From Cellulosimicrobium protaetiae (lineage in GTDB: Bacteria; Actinomycetota; Actinomycetes; Actinomycetales; Cellulomonadaceae): DNA of 64,000 nt. Shown one piece after another: positions 35,429 through 43,592 of the stretch (the first letter of the stretch is position 1; each line of letters starts with the position of its first letter). A program made the position numbers and the translations under genes. Location of the stretch: positions 992,001 to 1,056,000 of the forward strand of contig NZ_CP052757.1 in assembly GCF_009708005.2 (NCBI RefSeq), given 5' to 3'. Below the pieces are notes generated by a model that made no database searches, was not told the DNA's origin, and worked only from the letters and a program-made list of their open reading frames with translations.

Positions 35429-36913
35429 ATGCACACCTTCGTTCGGCGCGCGCTGCGCACAGCGCTCGTCACAGGCGGCCTCGTGGTCGTCGGGGCCGGA
35501 GCGGCCCACGCAGCCGAGGGCGACCTCCTCGGCGACCTCGGGCTGGACGTGTCGGTCGAGGCTCCGTTGAGCCAGGTGACCGAGGTCCTGCCCGACGTGT
35601 CGGTGGACGTGCCCGTGCACGTCCCCGTGACCGTGTCCGACGTCGCGGTGGGCGCCCTCGGCGACGCGACCGTGACCTCGACCCCCGCGCCGGCCGCCGA
35701 GCCGGCACCCGCTCCGGAGCCCGCTCCGGCGGGTCCGGCGGACGTGGACGTCGACATCCCGGTGACGATCCCCGTGGACGTGTCGGGTGTCGCCGTCGGC
35801 GTCCTGGGCGACGCCGCGGTGGAGCCGGCCGCTGACCCGGAGCCCGCACCAGCACCAGCCCCCGCCCCCGAGCCCGCCCCGGCGGACGCGGCGGACGTGG
35901 ACGTCGACGTGCCGGTGACGGTCCCCGTGGACGTGTCCGGTGTCGCGGTGGGCGTCCTGGGTGACGCGGCGGTCACGCCGGCTCAGGCGGCTCAGGCCGC
36001 TCCGGCGGTTCCGGCCGGCGGCACCGAGGACGGTGCGGCGGGGTCCGGCTCGGACGTGGACGTCGACGTGCCGGTGACCATCCCCGTGGACGTCTCGGGT
36101 GTCGCGGTCGGCGTCGGTGGTGACGCGACGGTCGGCGGTGGCGCCGGTGCGGGCTCCGGCGACGGGGCCGGCTCCGACGACGTGTCCGACGGCTCGGGCC
36201 TGCTCGACGGCGTCCTGGGCGACGGCGGGCTCGTCGACGACCTGCTCGGCGACGGTCTCCTGGGTGACGGTGTGCTCGGCGGGGACGACGACCTCCTCGA
36301 CGGAGTCCTCGGCGAGGACGGCCTCGTGGACGACCTGCTCGGCGGTGGTACGTCGAGCGACGGTCTGCTGGACGGCGCGCTCGGCGACGACGGCCTGCTC
36401 GACGGAGTTCTCGGGGACGACGGCGTGCTCGGCGCGCTGCCCGACCTCGACGTCGACCTGCCGGTGACGGTCCCCGTCACGGTCTGCGGCGTGGGTGTCG
36501 GTCTGCTGGGCGACGCCTCGGCGGCGTGCCCGACGGCCGCCGTCGTGCCGACGGACCCGACGGACCCGACGGACCCGACGGACCCCACCGACCCGACGGA
36601 CCCGACGGACCCGACGGACCCGACGGACCCGACGGGCCCTGTTGACCCGGGGACCTCGGACGGCACGGACGGCACCGTGACCCGTGTGCTGAACCCGGTC
36701 ACCGGGAACGGTGCGACGGCCGCGACCGGCGGTTCGACCGTCATGGCGTCGGCCCCGACGGCCCTCGCCACCACCGGTGCGGGCGGCGACCTCGGGCTGC
36801 TCGTGATGGCCGGGCTGCTCACGCTCGTCGGCCTGTCGCTCCAGCGCTTCCGCCGGAAGTCCTGGGTCGCGGACCCTGAGGCCTACACCTCGGTCTTCAC
36901 CGAGCGGAGCTGA
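35429..36913 (+). CDS. Chaplin-like repeat surface protein with LAXTG sorting signal
   Basis: 494 residues with a signal peptide (about 1-29). Five copies of a chaplin-like motif of the form VPVxVPVxVxxVAVGxLGDA are at roughly 59-82, 106-131, 156-181, 209-234 and 341-367; only the last carries the two chaplin-type Cys (353, 367). Between them lie Pro/Ala linkers and a Leu/Gly/Asp repeat (about 257-338, LLDGVLGDDG type). Nine TDP repeats occupy 375-401. The C-terminus has LATTG (446-450), a hydrophobic span and RFRRK, a class E sortase substrate pattern, with an unusual 17-residue tail. It is likely anchored to the wall and may self-assemble. Confidence 0.8.
   Translation: MHTFVRRALRTALVTGGLVVVGAGAAHAAEGDLLGDLGLDVSVEAPLSQVTEVLPDVSVDVPVHVPVTVSDVAVGALGDATVTSTPAPAAEPAPAPEPAPAGPADVDVDIPVTIPVDVSGVAVGVLGDAAVEPAADPEPAPAPAPAPEPAPADAADVDVDVPVTVPVDVSGVAVGVLGDAAVTPAQAAQAAPAVPAGGTEDGAAGSGSDVDVDVPVTIPVDVSGVAVGVGGDATVGGGAGAGSGDGAGSDDVSDGSGLLDGVLGDGGLVDDLLGDGLLGDGVLGGDDDLLDGVLGEDGLVDDLLGGGTSSDGLLDGALGDDGLLDGVLGDDGVLGALPDLDVDLPVTVPVTVCGVGVGLLGDASAACPTAAVVPTDPTDPTDPTDPTDPTDPTDPTDPTDPTGPVDPGTSDGTDGTVTRVLNPVTGNGATAATGGSTVMASAPTALATTGAGGDLGLLVMAGLLTLVGLSLQRFRRKSWVADPEAYTSVFTERS
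36551..36631 (+). repeat. Nine tandem 9-bp repeats encoding Thr-Asp-Pro
   Basis: Units of ACGGACCCG (one is ACCGACCCG, another ends in CCC) lie in frame within the chaplin-like gene. They encode a wall-spanning type linker just before the sorting signal. Copy number is expected to vary between strains. Confidence 0.9.
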
Positions 36914-36926
36914 CGCCCCGCACAGC

Positions 36927-36959
36927 AGGACCGCCCGGGCCGCGTGCCCGGGCGGTCCT
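36927..36959. terminator. Bidirectional terminator
   Basis: A perfect 14-bp stem (36927-36940 with 36946-36959) with loop CGCGT sits between convergent genes and touches the stop of the TetR gene. Confidence 0.8.
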
Positions 36960-37558
36960 CACCGTGCGTCGGGAGCCCCGCCGATCCGGCCGATCTCCCG
37001 GTCCAGAGCCGCGAGGGCGTCGGCGGCGTCGAGGCTGCCGACGAGCACGCGCGCGCCGTAGCCCTCGGCGAGGGCGAGGAGGCGCAGCGCGAGCGCGTCG
37101 GCGTCCTCGCCGTCGGGCAGGTCGCCCCGTCCGCGAGCCTCCACGACGAGGGCCGCACCCTCGAGGATGCCGCCCCGGTGCGCGTCGGCGAGGATCGTCG
37201 CGATCTCGGGGTCGTCGACGCTCTTCGCGTGGAAAGCGGTCCAGACGGCGACGCCCCGGGTGAAGCCGGGAGTCGTCGGGACGGCACGGTGGACGAGCAG
37301 CCGCAGCCGTTCGACGGGCGGGAGCGCCTCGCCCTGCGCGGCGTGCTCGGCCTGGGCGCCCTCGACCATGAGGCGGCACGCGTGCCGCACGAGCTCGTCC
37401 CGGGTGCCGAAGTAGTGCTGGACCCGGCCCATGGAGACGCCCGCCTCGGCGGCGACCCCGCGCAGCGTGACGCCCTCGATGCCCCGGCGCGCGACGATCG
37501 TCCACACCGCGACGACGATCTCGCGGCGGCGCTGGTCGTGGTCCACGTCGCGAGGCAC
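36959..37558 (-). CDS. TetR-family transcriptional regulator
   Basis: 199 residues. The N-terminal helix-turn-helix is GVTLRGVAAEAGVSMGRVQHYFGTRDELV; the C-terminal helical ligand domain is not assignable. GTG start. It is divergent from an alpha/beta hydrolase gene across 73 bases that contain a short palindrome (37591-37602), so it probably represses itself and the hydrolase. Confidence 0.9.
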   Translation of the reverse strand: MPRDVDHDQRRREIVVAVWTIVARRGIEGVTLRGVAAEAGVSMGRVQHYFGTRDELVRHACRLMVEGAQAEHAAQGEALPPVERLRLLVHRAVPTTPGFTRGVAVWTAFHAKSVDDPEIATILADAHRGGILEGAALVVEARGRGDLPDGEDADALALRLLALAEGYGARVLVGSLDAADALAALDREIGRIGGAPDAR

Positions 37559-37590
37559 GGGTCGATCCTCGCATGCCGCCGATCATTACG

Positions 37591-37602
37591 ATGCACTTGC
37601 AT
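37591..37602. promoter_or_regulatory. Palindrome between TetR and hydrolase genes
   Basis: ATGCA-CT-TGCAT lies centrally in the divergent intergenic region, in the only locally A+T-rich stretch. Suitable size and place for a TetR operator overlapping a promoter. Confidence 0.45.
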
Positions 37603-37631
37603 TGCTACGGGCGGGATGGGACGGTGGCCGC

Positions 37632-38576
37632 ATGGCCGAGAAGACGACCGCTCTGCGCGGCGCCCGCACGTCCGGCATCGGAGGATGGCGCGACGACGCC
37701 GGCCGGGAAGCGTTCGAGTCCGCCTACCGCGTGGCGATGGCCGAGCTGCCGCCGCCGGAGCGCACGTGGGACGTTCCGACGGACTACGGGACCGTCCGCG
37801 CGTACCGCTTCGCACCGTCGGCCGGTGTCGCCGGCACGCACGACCGGACCCCGGCGCTCCTCCTGCCGGGCTGGGGCGCGGCCGTCCCCATGTGGGGGAC
37901 GAACCTCCCCGCACTGCTCGAGGAGCGTCCCGTCTACGCGGTCGACGCCCTCGGCGACGCGGGGCTGAGCGTGCAGACTGCGCCGCTGCGGACGCCGGAC
38001 GCCCAGGCCGCGTGGATCGACCAGGCCCTGGCCGGGATCGGCGCGGACCGGGTGCACGTCGTCGGCCACTCGTTCGGTGGGTGGAGCGCGACGAACCTCG
38101 CGGTGCGGCGCCCGGGACGCGTGGCGTCGCTGAGCCTGCTCGACCCCGTGCAGACCTTCTCGCGCATCCGCTGGCAGGTGGTGCTGCTGTCGATCCCGTC
38201 GACCGTGCCCTTCCTGCCGCAGCGCTGGCGCGACGCCGCGCTGGCCCGCATCGGCGGGACCGACCGGATCGACCCGGACGACCCGGTGACGGCCGTGATC
38301 GCGGCGGGGACCCGCCACTACCGCTCCCGGCGGTCGTTCCCGGCGCTCTTCACGGCGGACCGGCTCCGCGCTCTCGCCGTGCCCGTCTGGGCGGCGATGG
38401 CAGGGGACAGCGCGGTGAACGCGGACCCCGACGCGGCCGTCTCCCGCGCACGGGAGAACGTCGCCGACGTCGAGGCCCGCGTCTGGCCGGGCGCGACCCA
38501 CTCGTTGCCGTTCGAGCGCCCCGAGGAGGTCGGCGCCGCGCTGCGGGACTTCCACGCGCGGCACGACCCGGCGTGA
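37632..38576 (+). CDS. Alpha/beta-fold hydrolase
   Basis: 314 residues. The nucleophile elbow is VHVVGHSFGGWSATN (Ser in GHSFG), the oxyanion region is ALLLPGWGAAVPMW, an acid residue is probably in the AGDSAVNADPD segment and the His in WPGATHSLPFERP. No signal, so cytoplasmic. Likely an esterase or lactonase of unknown substrate, controlled by the divergent TetR regulator. Confidence 0.88.
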   Translation: MAEKTTALRGARTSGIGGWRDDAGREAFESAYRVAMAELPPPERTWDVPTDYGTVRAYRFAPSAGVAGTHDRTPALLLPGWGAAVPMWGTNLPALLEERPVYAVDALGDAGLSVQTAPLRTPDAQAAWIDQALAGIGADRVHVVGHSFGGWSATNLAVRRPGRVASLSLLDPVQTFSRIRWQVVLLSIPSTVPFLPQRWRDAALARIGGTDRIDPDDPVTAVIAAGTRHYRSRRSFPALFTADRLRALAVPVWAAMAGDSAVNADPDAAVSRARENVADVEARVWPGATHSLPFERPEEVGAALRDFHARHDPA

Positions 38577-38591
38577 GCCGCGCGCGGGCCG

Positions 38592-39974
38592 TCAGGCGAC
38601 GGCGAAGACGAGCGCCGCGATGGCGAAGCCCATGAGGCCGATGGCCGTCTCCATGACCGTCCAGGTGCGGAGCGTCGTCTTGACGTCCATGTCGAAGAAC
38701 CGGCCCACGAGCCAGAATCCGGAGTCGTTGACGTGGCTGAGCACCACGGACCCGGCGGCGACCGACACGACGACCGCGGCGAGCTCGATCGCGTTGAAGC
38801 CGCCCGCCTCCACGGCGGGGGCGATGAGCCCGGCGGCAGTGGTCAGCGCGACGGTCGCGGAGCCCTGCGCGACGCGCAGGATCGCCGCGATGAGGAACCC
38901 GGCCACGATGACCGGCAGCCCCAGGTCGCCGAGCACGTCGGCGAGCGCGTCGCCGATGCCGGTCGCGCGCAGCACGCCCCCGAACATGCCGCCGGCCCCG
39001 GTGATGAGGATGACCGAGCACACCGGGCCGAGCGCGGAGTCGAGGGTCTTCTCCAGCGCCGTCCCGGAGACGCCGCGACGGCGGCCCAGTACCCAGGCGG
39101 CGACGAGCACCGTGATGAGCAGCGCAACCGGCGTCGCGCCGATGGCGCGCAGCGTCTGCACCGCCGGGTTCTCCGCGTCGACGGCGCCGGCGGCGCGCAG
39201 GGCGTCGAGCCCGGTGTTGGCGAAGATCAGCACGAGCGGGAGCAGGAGGATCGCGACGACGGTGCCGAACTTCGGCGGGTTCTCGAGCTGGTCCTCGTCG
39301 GCCTCGCCCAGGATCGCGGGGATGGGCAGCTCGATGCGGCGTCCGACGTAGCGGCCGAACAGGTAGCTCGTCACGTACCAGGTGGGGATCGCGACGACGA
39401 GCCCCAGGAGGATGACGATGCCGACGTTCGCGCCGAGGAACTCGGTCGCGGCAACGGGTCCGGGGTGCGGCGGCACGTAGATGTGCATGACGGAGAAGGC
39501 ACCCGCCACGGGCAGGCCGTAGAGCAAGAGGGAGCCGCCCAGCCGGCGGCCCACGGAGAACACGATGGGCAGCATGACGACGAGGCCGGCGTCGAAGAAG
39601 ATCGGGAAGCCGAAGAGGAGCGACGCGAGTCCGAGCGCGAACGGCGCCCGCTTCTCGCCGAACTTCCCGATGAGGAAGTCGGCCATGACCTGGGCGCCCC
39701 CGCTCGTCTCGACGAGCCGGCCGAGCATCGCGCCGAGACCGACGAGCAGCGCGACCGTGGCGAGCGTGGTGCCGAATCCCGCGGTGAGCACCTCGATGAT
39801 CGACCCCGTGGGGATGCCGGCCACGACGGCCGTGAGCAGGCTGACGAGGATCAGCGCGAGGAACGCGTGGAGCTTGAGCTTGATGATGAGGAACAGCAGG
39901 AGCGCGACGGCGCCCGCGGCGATCGCGAGCAGCGGTCCGGCGGTCAGGGTCTGGGTCCAGTCCTCGGGGGGCAT
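38592..39974 (-). CDS. gntP: GntP-family gluconate:H+ symporter
   Basis: 460 residues with about 12-14 membrane helices. Conserved GntP landmarks are FGFPIFFDAGLVVMLPIVF, VMHIYVPPHPGPVAATEFLG, ITGAGGMFGGVLRATGIG and LSHVNDSGFWLVGRFF. It imports gluconate or related aldonates. It lies 81 bases downstream of the gluconokinase gene, with a nine-copy hexanucleotide repeat in the gap. Confidence 0.93.
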   Translation of the reverse strand: MPPEDWTQTLTAGPLLAIAAGAVALLLFLIIKLKLHAFLALILVSLLTAVVAGIPTGSIIEVLTAGFGTTLATVALLVGLGAMLGRLVETSGGAQVMADFLIGKFGEKRAPFALGLASLLFGFPIFFDAGLVVMLPIVFSVGRRLGGSLLLYGLPVAGAFSVMHIYVPPHPGPVAATEFLGANVGIVILLGLVVAIPTWYVTSYLFGRYVGRRIELPIPAILGEADEDQLENPPKFGTVVAILLLPLVLIFANTGLDALRAAGAVDAENPAVQTLRAIGATPVALLITVLVAAWVLGRRRGVSGTALEKTLDSALGPVCSVILITGAGGMFGGVLRATGIGDALADVLGDLGLPVIVAGFLIAAILRVAQGSATVALTTAAGLIAPAVEAGGFNAIELAAVVVSVAAGSVVLSHVNDSGFWLVGRFFDMDVKTTLRTWTVMETAIGLMGFAIAALVFAVA

Positions 39975-39994
39975 GGTGTCTCCGTCGACGGTCG

Positions 39995-40048
39995 TCTGGG
40001 TCTGGGTCTGGGTCTGGGTCTGGGTCTGGGTCTGGGTCTGGGTCTGGG
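39995..40048. repeat. Nine-copy hexanucleotide tandem repeat
   Basis: TCTGGG repeated nine times without error on the plus strand (CCCAGA on the coding strand), between the gluconokinase stop and the gntP start. Simple repeats of this purity are prone to slippage. Confidence 0.95.
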
Positions 40049-40055
40049 TTGCCGG

Positions 40056-40658
40056 TCAGCCGGCCGCGGGCCGTGGGTCGCCGCAGCCGGTCCGCCGGTC
40101 GAGCACGAGGTCGGCGATCTCCTCGGGCGTGCGCGTGACGTCGACCGTGAAGCCCGGCTCGTCGTCGTCCAGGGGCTCGAGCGTGGCGAGCTGCGAGGGC
40201 AGGAGCGAGGGCGGCATGAAGTGGCCGCTGCGGTGCTCCATGCGCTCGGCGAGGAGGTCGGGGCTGCCGTCGAGGTGGACGAAGCAGACGCGGCCCCGCG
40301 CGGTGCGCAGCAGGTCGCGGTAGGAGCGCTTGAGCGCGGAGCAGGTCACGACGCCGGAGCGTCCGGCGTCGGCCTCGGCGCTCAGCCAGTCACGGATCGC
40401 CTCGAGCCACGGCCACCGGTCCTCGTCGGTGAGCGGCGTGCCCGCGCTCATCTTCGCGATGTTGGCCTCGGGGTGGAACTGGTCGGCCTCGGCGTACTCG
40501 GTCCCGAGGCGCTGCGCGAGCAGCGTCGCGACCGTCGTCTTGCCCGAGCCCGCGACGCCCATGACGACGAGGTGCTGGGGCGGCTGTGTGGGCTCTACCG
40601 GGTCCTGGCTGGTCGCGGCGCTTCCGGCGTGGACCGTGGTGCTGACGTCCGTGTCCAT
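40056..40658 (-). CDS. gntK: Gluconokinase, GntK family
   Basis: 200 residues. The P-loop GVAGSGKT (34-41) is followed by AEADQFHPEANIAKMSAGTPLTDEDRWPW in segments typical of thermoresistant gluconokinase, and CSALKRSYRDLLR and HFMPPSLLPSQLATLE downstream. It phosphorylates imported gluconate to 6-phosphogluconate for the pentose phosphate pathway. First gene of the gntK-gntP operon, divergent from a GntR-type regulator. The N-terminal 28 residues before the core are nonconserved. Confidence 0.93.
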   Translation of the reverse strand: MDTDVSTTVHAGSAATSQDPVEPTQPPQHLVVMGVAGSGKTTVATLLAQRLGTEYAEADQFHPEANIAKMSAGTPLTDEDRWPWLEAIRDWLSAEADAGRSGVVTCSALKRSYRDLLRTARGRVCFVHLDGSPDLLAERMEHRSGHFMPPSLLPSQLATLEPLDDDEPGFTVDVTRTPEEIADLVLDRRTGCGDPRPAAG

Positions 40659-40763
40659 GTGTCGACTTCCGTGTCGGGTGGGGCGTCCGGTGCGGGGTCT
40701 CTCGTGGTGCGGTCCCGTCCCGGGTGGCGACCGTCGTGGTCCCCACTGCGGTCCACTGTGGAG

Positions 40764-40803
40764 CATTGGTAGCACCTTTGGCAAGTGATTGATATCACCA
40801 ATG
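40764..40803. promoter_or_regulatory. Divergent gluconate control region
   Basis: CATTGG (40764-40769) and CCAATG (40798-40803) form an inverted pair around a relatively A+T-rich stretch with a short TGATATCA palindrome. It lies between gntK and the regulator gene and is a candidate operator/promoter. Confidence 0.4.
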
Positions 40804-40824
40804 GGCGCCACTAGGCTGCTGGCC

Positions 40825-41526
40825 ATGGCGACGACGGTCCTGCACACCACCGTGCTCGACGCCCTCGGACGTCGCATCACCAGCGGAGACGTCCTGCCGG
40901 GCGCGCCGCTCACGCTCGAGTCGATCGGGTCCGAGTTCGGCGTCTCGCGCACCGTCGCGCGCGAGGTCATGCGGCTGCTCGAAGGGCTCGGCCTCGTGCG
41001 GTCGAAGCGGCGCGTCGGGCTCGTCGTCCTCGGCATGGACGAGTGGAACGTGCTCGACCCGCGCGTCATCCGCTGGCGCCTGGAGGGCCCGGGGCGCGAT
41101 CCCCAGCTCCGCACGCTCACCGAGCTGCGGCACGCCGTCGAGCCGCTCGCCGCGGCGGGGGCCGCGGTGCACGCGACCGACGACGAGCGTGCCGAGCTCG
41201 TGGCGGCGGCGGCGCGCATGCGGATGCTCGGCGAGGCGGGGGACCTCGAGGAGTTCCTCGCGCTCGACGTGCGCTTTCACGAGCTGCTGCTGCGCGCGAG
41301 CGGCAACGAGATGTTCGGCGCGCTCGCCGGGGTCGTGGCCGCGGTGCTCAGCGGCCGCACCCACCTGGGCCTCATGCCCGCGTCCCCCGTCCCCGAGGCG
41401 CTGGACCAGCACGAGGCCGTCGCGCGCGCCGTCGCGGACGGCGACGCGCGCGCCGCCGAGGCGGCGATGGCGGCGATCGTCGGCGAGGTCCGCGCCGCGC
41501 TCGGCGGGGTCGACCGCGAGGCGTGA
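40825..41526 (+). CDS. GntR/FadR-family transcriptional regulator (FCD domain)
   Basis: 233 residues. The winged helix has PLTLESIGSEFGVSRTVAREVMRLLEGLGLV, followed by an FCD effector domain with metal or ligand His in LDVRFHELLLRASGN and LDQHEAVARAVADGD. It probably binds gluconate or a phosphorylated form and represses the divergent gntK-gntP operon. The ATG at 40825 is chosen; an in-frame ATG at 40801 is possible. Confidence 0.9.
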   Translation: MATTVLHTTVLDALGRRITSGDVLPGAPLTLESIGSEFGVSRTVAREVMRLLEGLGLVRSKRRVGLVVLGMDEWNVLDPRVIRWRLEGPGRDPQLRTLTELRHAVEPLAAAGAAVHATDDERAELVAAAARMRMLGEAGDLEEFLALDVRFHELLLRASGNEMFGALAGVVAAVLSGRTHLGLMPASPVPEALDQHEAVARAVADGDARAAEAAMAAIVGEVRAALGGVDREA

Positions 41527-41614
41527 CCCGACGGTCGCTCGCGCGCCTGCGCGGGTCTGCCGCGCGCCGGGGCGACGCCGCGCGGGGTGCGCCGCGCGAA
41601 CTGCCCCGCGCGCG

Positions 41615-42073
41615 CTACGCCGCGCCGGCGGAGGCCGGGAGGGCGTGCAGCGCGTCGACGAGCGACGCGAGCTCGGGAGCCTGGGTCGCGTCGTGCAGGG
41701 CGGCCTCGAGAGTCGCGTCGTGGGTGGGCCGCGCGGCGAGCAGCAGGGCCTCGCCCGCGGGCGTGAGCTCGGTGTAGATCCCCCGGCGGTCGTCCTGGCA
41801 CAGGATGCGCGTGAGGAGCCCGCGGTCCTCGAGCCGGTTGACCAGCCGGGTGGTCGCGCTGGGGGAGAGGGCGGCGGCGCGCGCGAGCTGCTGCATGCGC
41901 ATGTGCCAGCCGTCCTGCCGGGAGAGCGCGTCGAGGACGGTGTACTCGACGACCGAGAGGTCGTGCTCCGACTGCAGGGCGCGCTCGAGCGCGGCATCGA
42001 TGAGCCCGTGCAGCGCGGCGAGCGTGCGCCAGCCCTGTGCGCGGACTTCGACGGCGTCGTCGGCGATGCCCAT
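41615..42073 (-). CDS. MarR-family transcriptional regulator
   Basis: 152 residues. The winged helix includes MQQLARAAALSPSATTRLVNRLEDRGLL and the wing QDDRRGIYTELTPAG. It is divergent from an MFS exporter with four CAACTA boxes between the genes, the usual layout for a drug-responsive repressor. The ATG at 42073 is preferred over a start 17 codons upstream that lies among those boxes. Confidence 0.9.
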   Translation of the reverse strand: MGIADDAVEVRAQGWRTLAALHGLIDAALERALQSEHDLSVVEYTVLDALSRQDGWHMRMQQLARAAALSPSATTRLVNRLEDRGLLTRILCQDDRRGIYTELTPAGEALLLAARPTHDATLEAALHDATQAPELASLVDALHALPASAGAA

Positions 42074-42104
42074 GGCGTCCTCCTCGGGTGCGAGCGTGAC
42101 CCCC

Positions 42105-42167
42105 CAACTATAGCGCTTGTGCAACTAATCGGCGTGTGCAACTATCGATAGCGAGCGCCTGCAACTA
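42105..42167. promoter_or_regulatory. Four CAACTA boxes between MarR and MFS genes
   Basis: CAACTA begins at 42105, 42122, 42139 and 42162, the last three preceded by G; the first three are spaced 17 bases apart. Short A+T-rich segments (ACTATAG, CTATCGATAG) nearby could be promoter elements. Likely the MarR binding array. Confidence 0.55.
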
Positions 42168-42244
42168 GTGCAGGCGCCAGGTGAACGCGTGCGCAACGCT
42201 TCTGACCACCTGACGCCGCCCACGTCCCGCACCAGGAGATCGTC

Positions 42245-43519
42245 ATGCCAGTCGCCCTCTGGGCCCTCGCCATCGGGGGCTTCGGCATCGGGCTCACCGA
42301 GTTCGTCATCATGGGGCTGCTCCCCGAGGTGGCCGCCGACTTCGGGGTCACCGAGTCCGTCGCCGGCTACCTCATCTCGGGCTACGCGCTGTCCGTCGCC
42401 GTCGGCGCGATCGGCCTCACCGCCGCCCTCACGCGCGTCGACCGCAAGAAGGCCCTGCTCGGCCTCATGGTCCTGTTCATCGCGGGCAACCTGCTGTCCG
42501 CCGTCGCGCCGACGTACGAGGTCATGCTCCTCGGGCGCGTCGTCGCGGCACTGTGCCACGGCGCGTTCTTCGGGATCGGCGCGGTCGTGGCGGCCGACCT
42601 CGTCGCGCCCGAGAAGCGCGCCGGCGCCATCTCGATCATGTTCGCCGGGCTCACCATCGCCAACGTGCTCGGCGTCCCGTTCGGCACGTTCCTCGGGCAG
42701 GCTGCCGGGTGGCGCGCGACGTTCTGGGCCATCACCGCCATCGGCGTCGTCGCGCTCGCGGGCATCGCGCTCCTCGTCCCGTCGCGCGTCGGCTCGCCCG
42801 ACGGCGTGCCCGCACCTGGCGAGCCCACCGCACCCCGGGCGGACCGCGCGTCGGGCAGCACGGGGCTGCGTGGCGAGCTCGCCGCGTTCCGCAGCGCCCA
42901 GGTGTGGTTCTCGATCGCGATCACGGTGCTCGGCTTCGGCGGCATGTTCGGTGCGTTCACGTACATCGCGTTCACGCTCACCGAGGTGGGCGGTTTCACG
43001 TCGGCGTCGGTCCCGTGGCTGCTCGTGCTGTTCGGCGGCGGGCTGTTCGTCGGCAACCTCGTCGGTGGGCGCGCGGCCGACCGCCGCCTCGGCACGACGC
43101 TCGTCGTGCTGTTCGCGGCGCTCACCGTGGTGCTGGGCGTCTTCGCGCTCACCGCGACGAGCCAGGTGATGACCGTCGTGAGCCTCGTCCTCATGGGCGC
43201 CTTCGGGTTCGCGACCGTCCCCGGGCTCCAGATGCGCGTCATGTCCTACGCGCAGGCTGCGCCGACCCTCGCGTCGGGCGCGAACATCGCCGCGTTCAAC
43301 GTCGGCAACGCGCTCGGCGCCTGGATCGGCGGCCTGACCATCGCCGCCGGGCTCGGCTTCACGTCGCCCCTGTGGGCGGGTGCGGCGATGACGGCCGTCG
43401 GGCTCGTCGTCCTGCTCGTCGCGGTCACGGCGCGCGGCGGCGAGTGGTCCCGCGGCGCGCGGCCCACCCCGGAGGACGCGGTCGTCGCCCCCGCTCCGGA
43501 GGCACCGGCCGCCGTCTGA
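42245..43519 (+). CDS. MFS transporter, DHA1 drug-efflux type
   Basis: 424 residues with 12 predicted helices. An N-terminal GGFGIGLTEFVIMGLLPEVA motif and the loop motif LLGRVVAALCHGAFFGIGA place it with AraJ/Cmx-like sugar or chloramphenicol efflux proteins. A charged central loop lies at about 185-215. The substrate is not determinable. Regulated by the divergent MarR protein. Confidence 0.9.
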   Translation: MPVALWALAIGGFGIGLTEFVIMGLLPEVAADFGVTESVAGYLISGYALSVAVGAIGLTAALTRVDRKKALLGLMVLFIAGNLLSAVAPTYEVMLLGRVVAALCHGAFFGIGAVVAADLVAPEKRAGAISIMFAGLTIANVLGVPFGTFLGQAAGWRATFWAITAIGVVALAGIALLVPSRVGSPDGVPAPGEPTAPRADRASGSTGLRGELAAFRSAQVWFSIAITVLGFGGMFGAFTYIAFTLTEVGGFTSASVPWLLVLFGGGLFVGNLVGGRAADRRLGTTLVVLFAALTVVLGVFALTATSQVMTVVSLVLMGAFGFATVPGLQMRVMSYAQAAPTLASGANIAAFNVGNALGAWIGGLTIAAGLGFTSPLWAGAAMTAVGLVVLLVAVTARGGEWSRGARPTPEDAVVAPAPEAPAAV

Positions 43520-43529
43520 CACCCGCGGT

Positions 43530-43589
43530 GCCGAACCCGGGGTCGTTCCTCACGACCGGCGCGTCGTGGGGAACGACCCCGGGTTCGGC
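43530..43589. terminator. Long bidirectional terminator
   Basis: 27-base arms (43530-43556 with 43563-43589) pair with a single mismatch around loop CGGCGC. It separates the convergent MFS and modBC genes, starting 11 bases after one stop and 4 bases from the other. Confidence 0.85.
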
Positions 43590-43592
43590 GTG

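Noticed and set aside
36551-36631. Intergenic minisatellite
   Set aside because: The nine 9-bp units are in frame inside a long, well-supported coding sequence with signal peptide and sorting signal.
41527-41614. Possible small gene or RNA between convergent regulators
   Set aside because: Only 88 bases of GC-rich sequence with CGCGCG runs and no start, ribosome site or clear hairpin.
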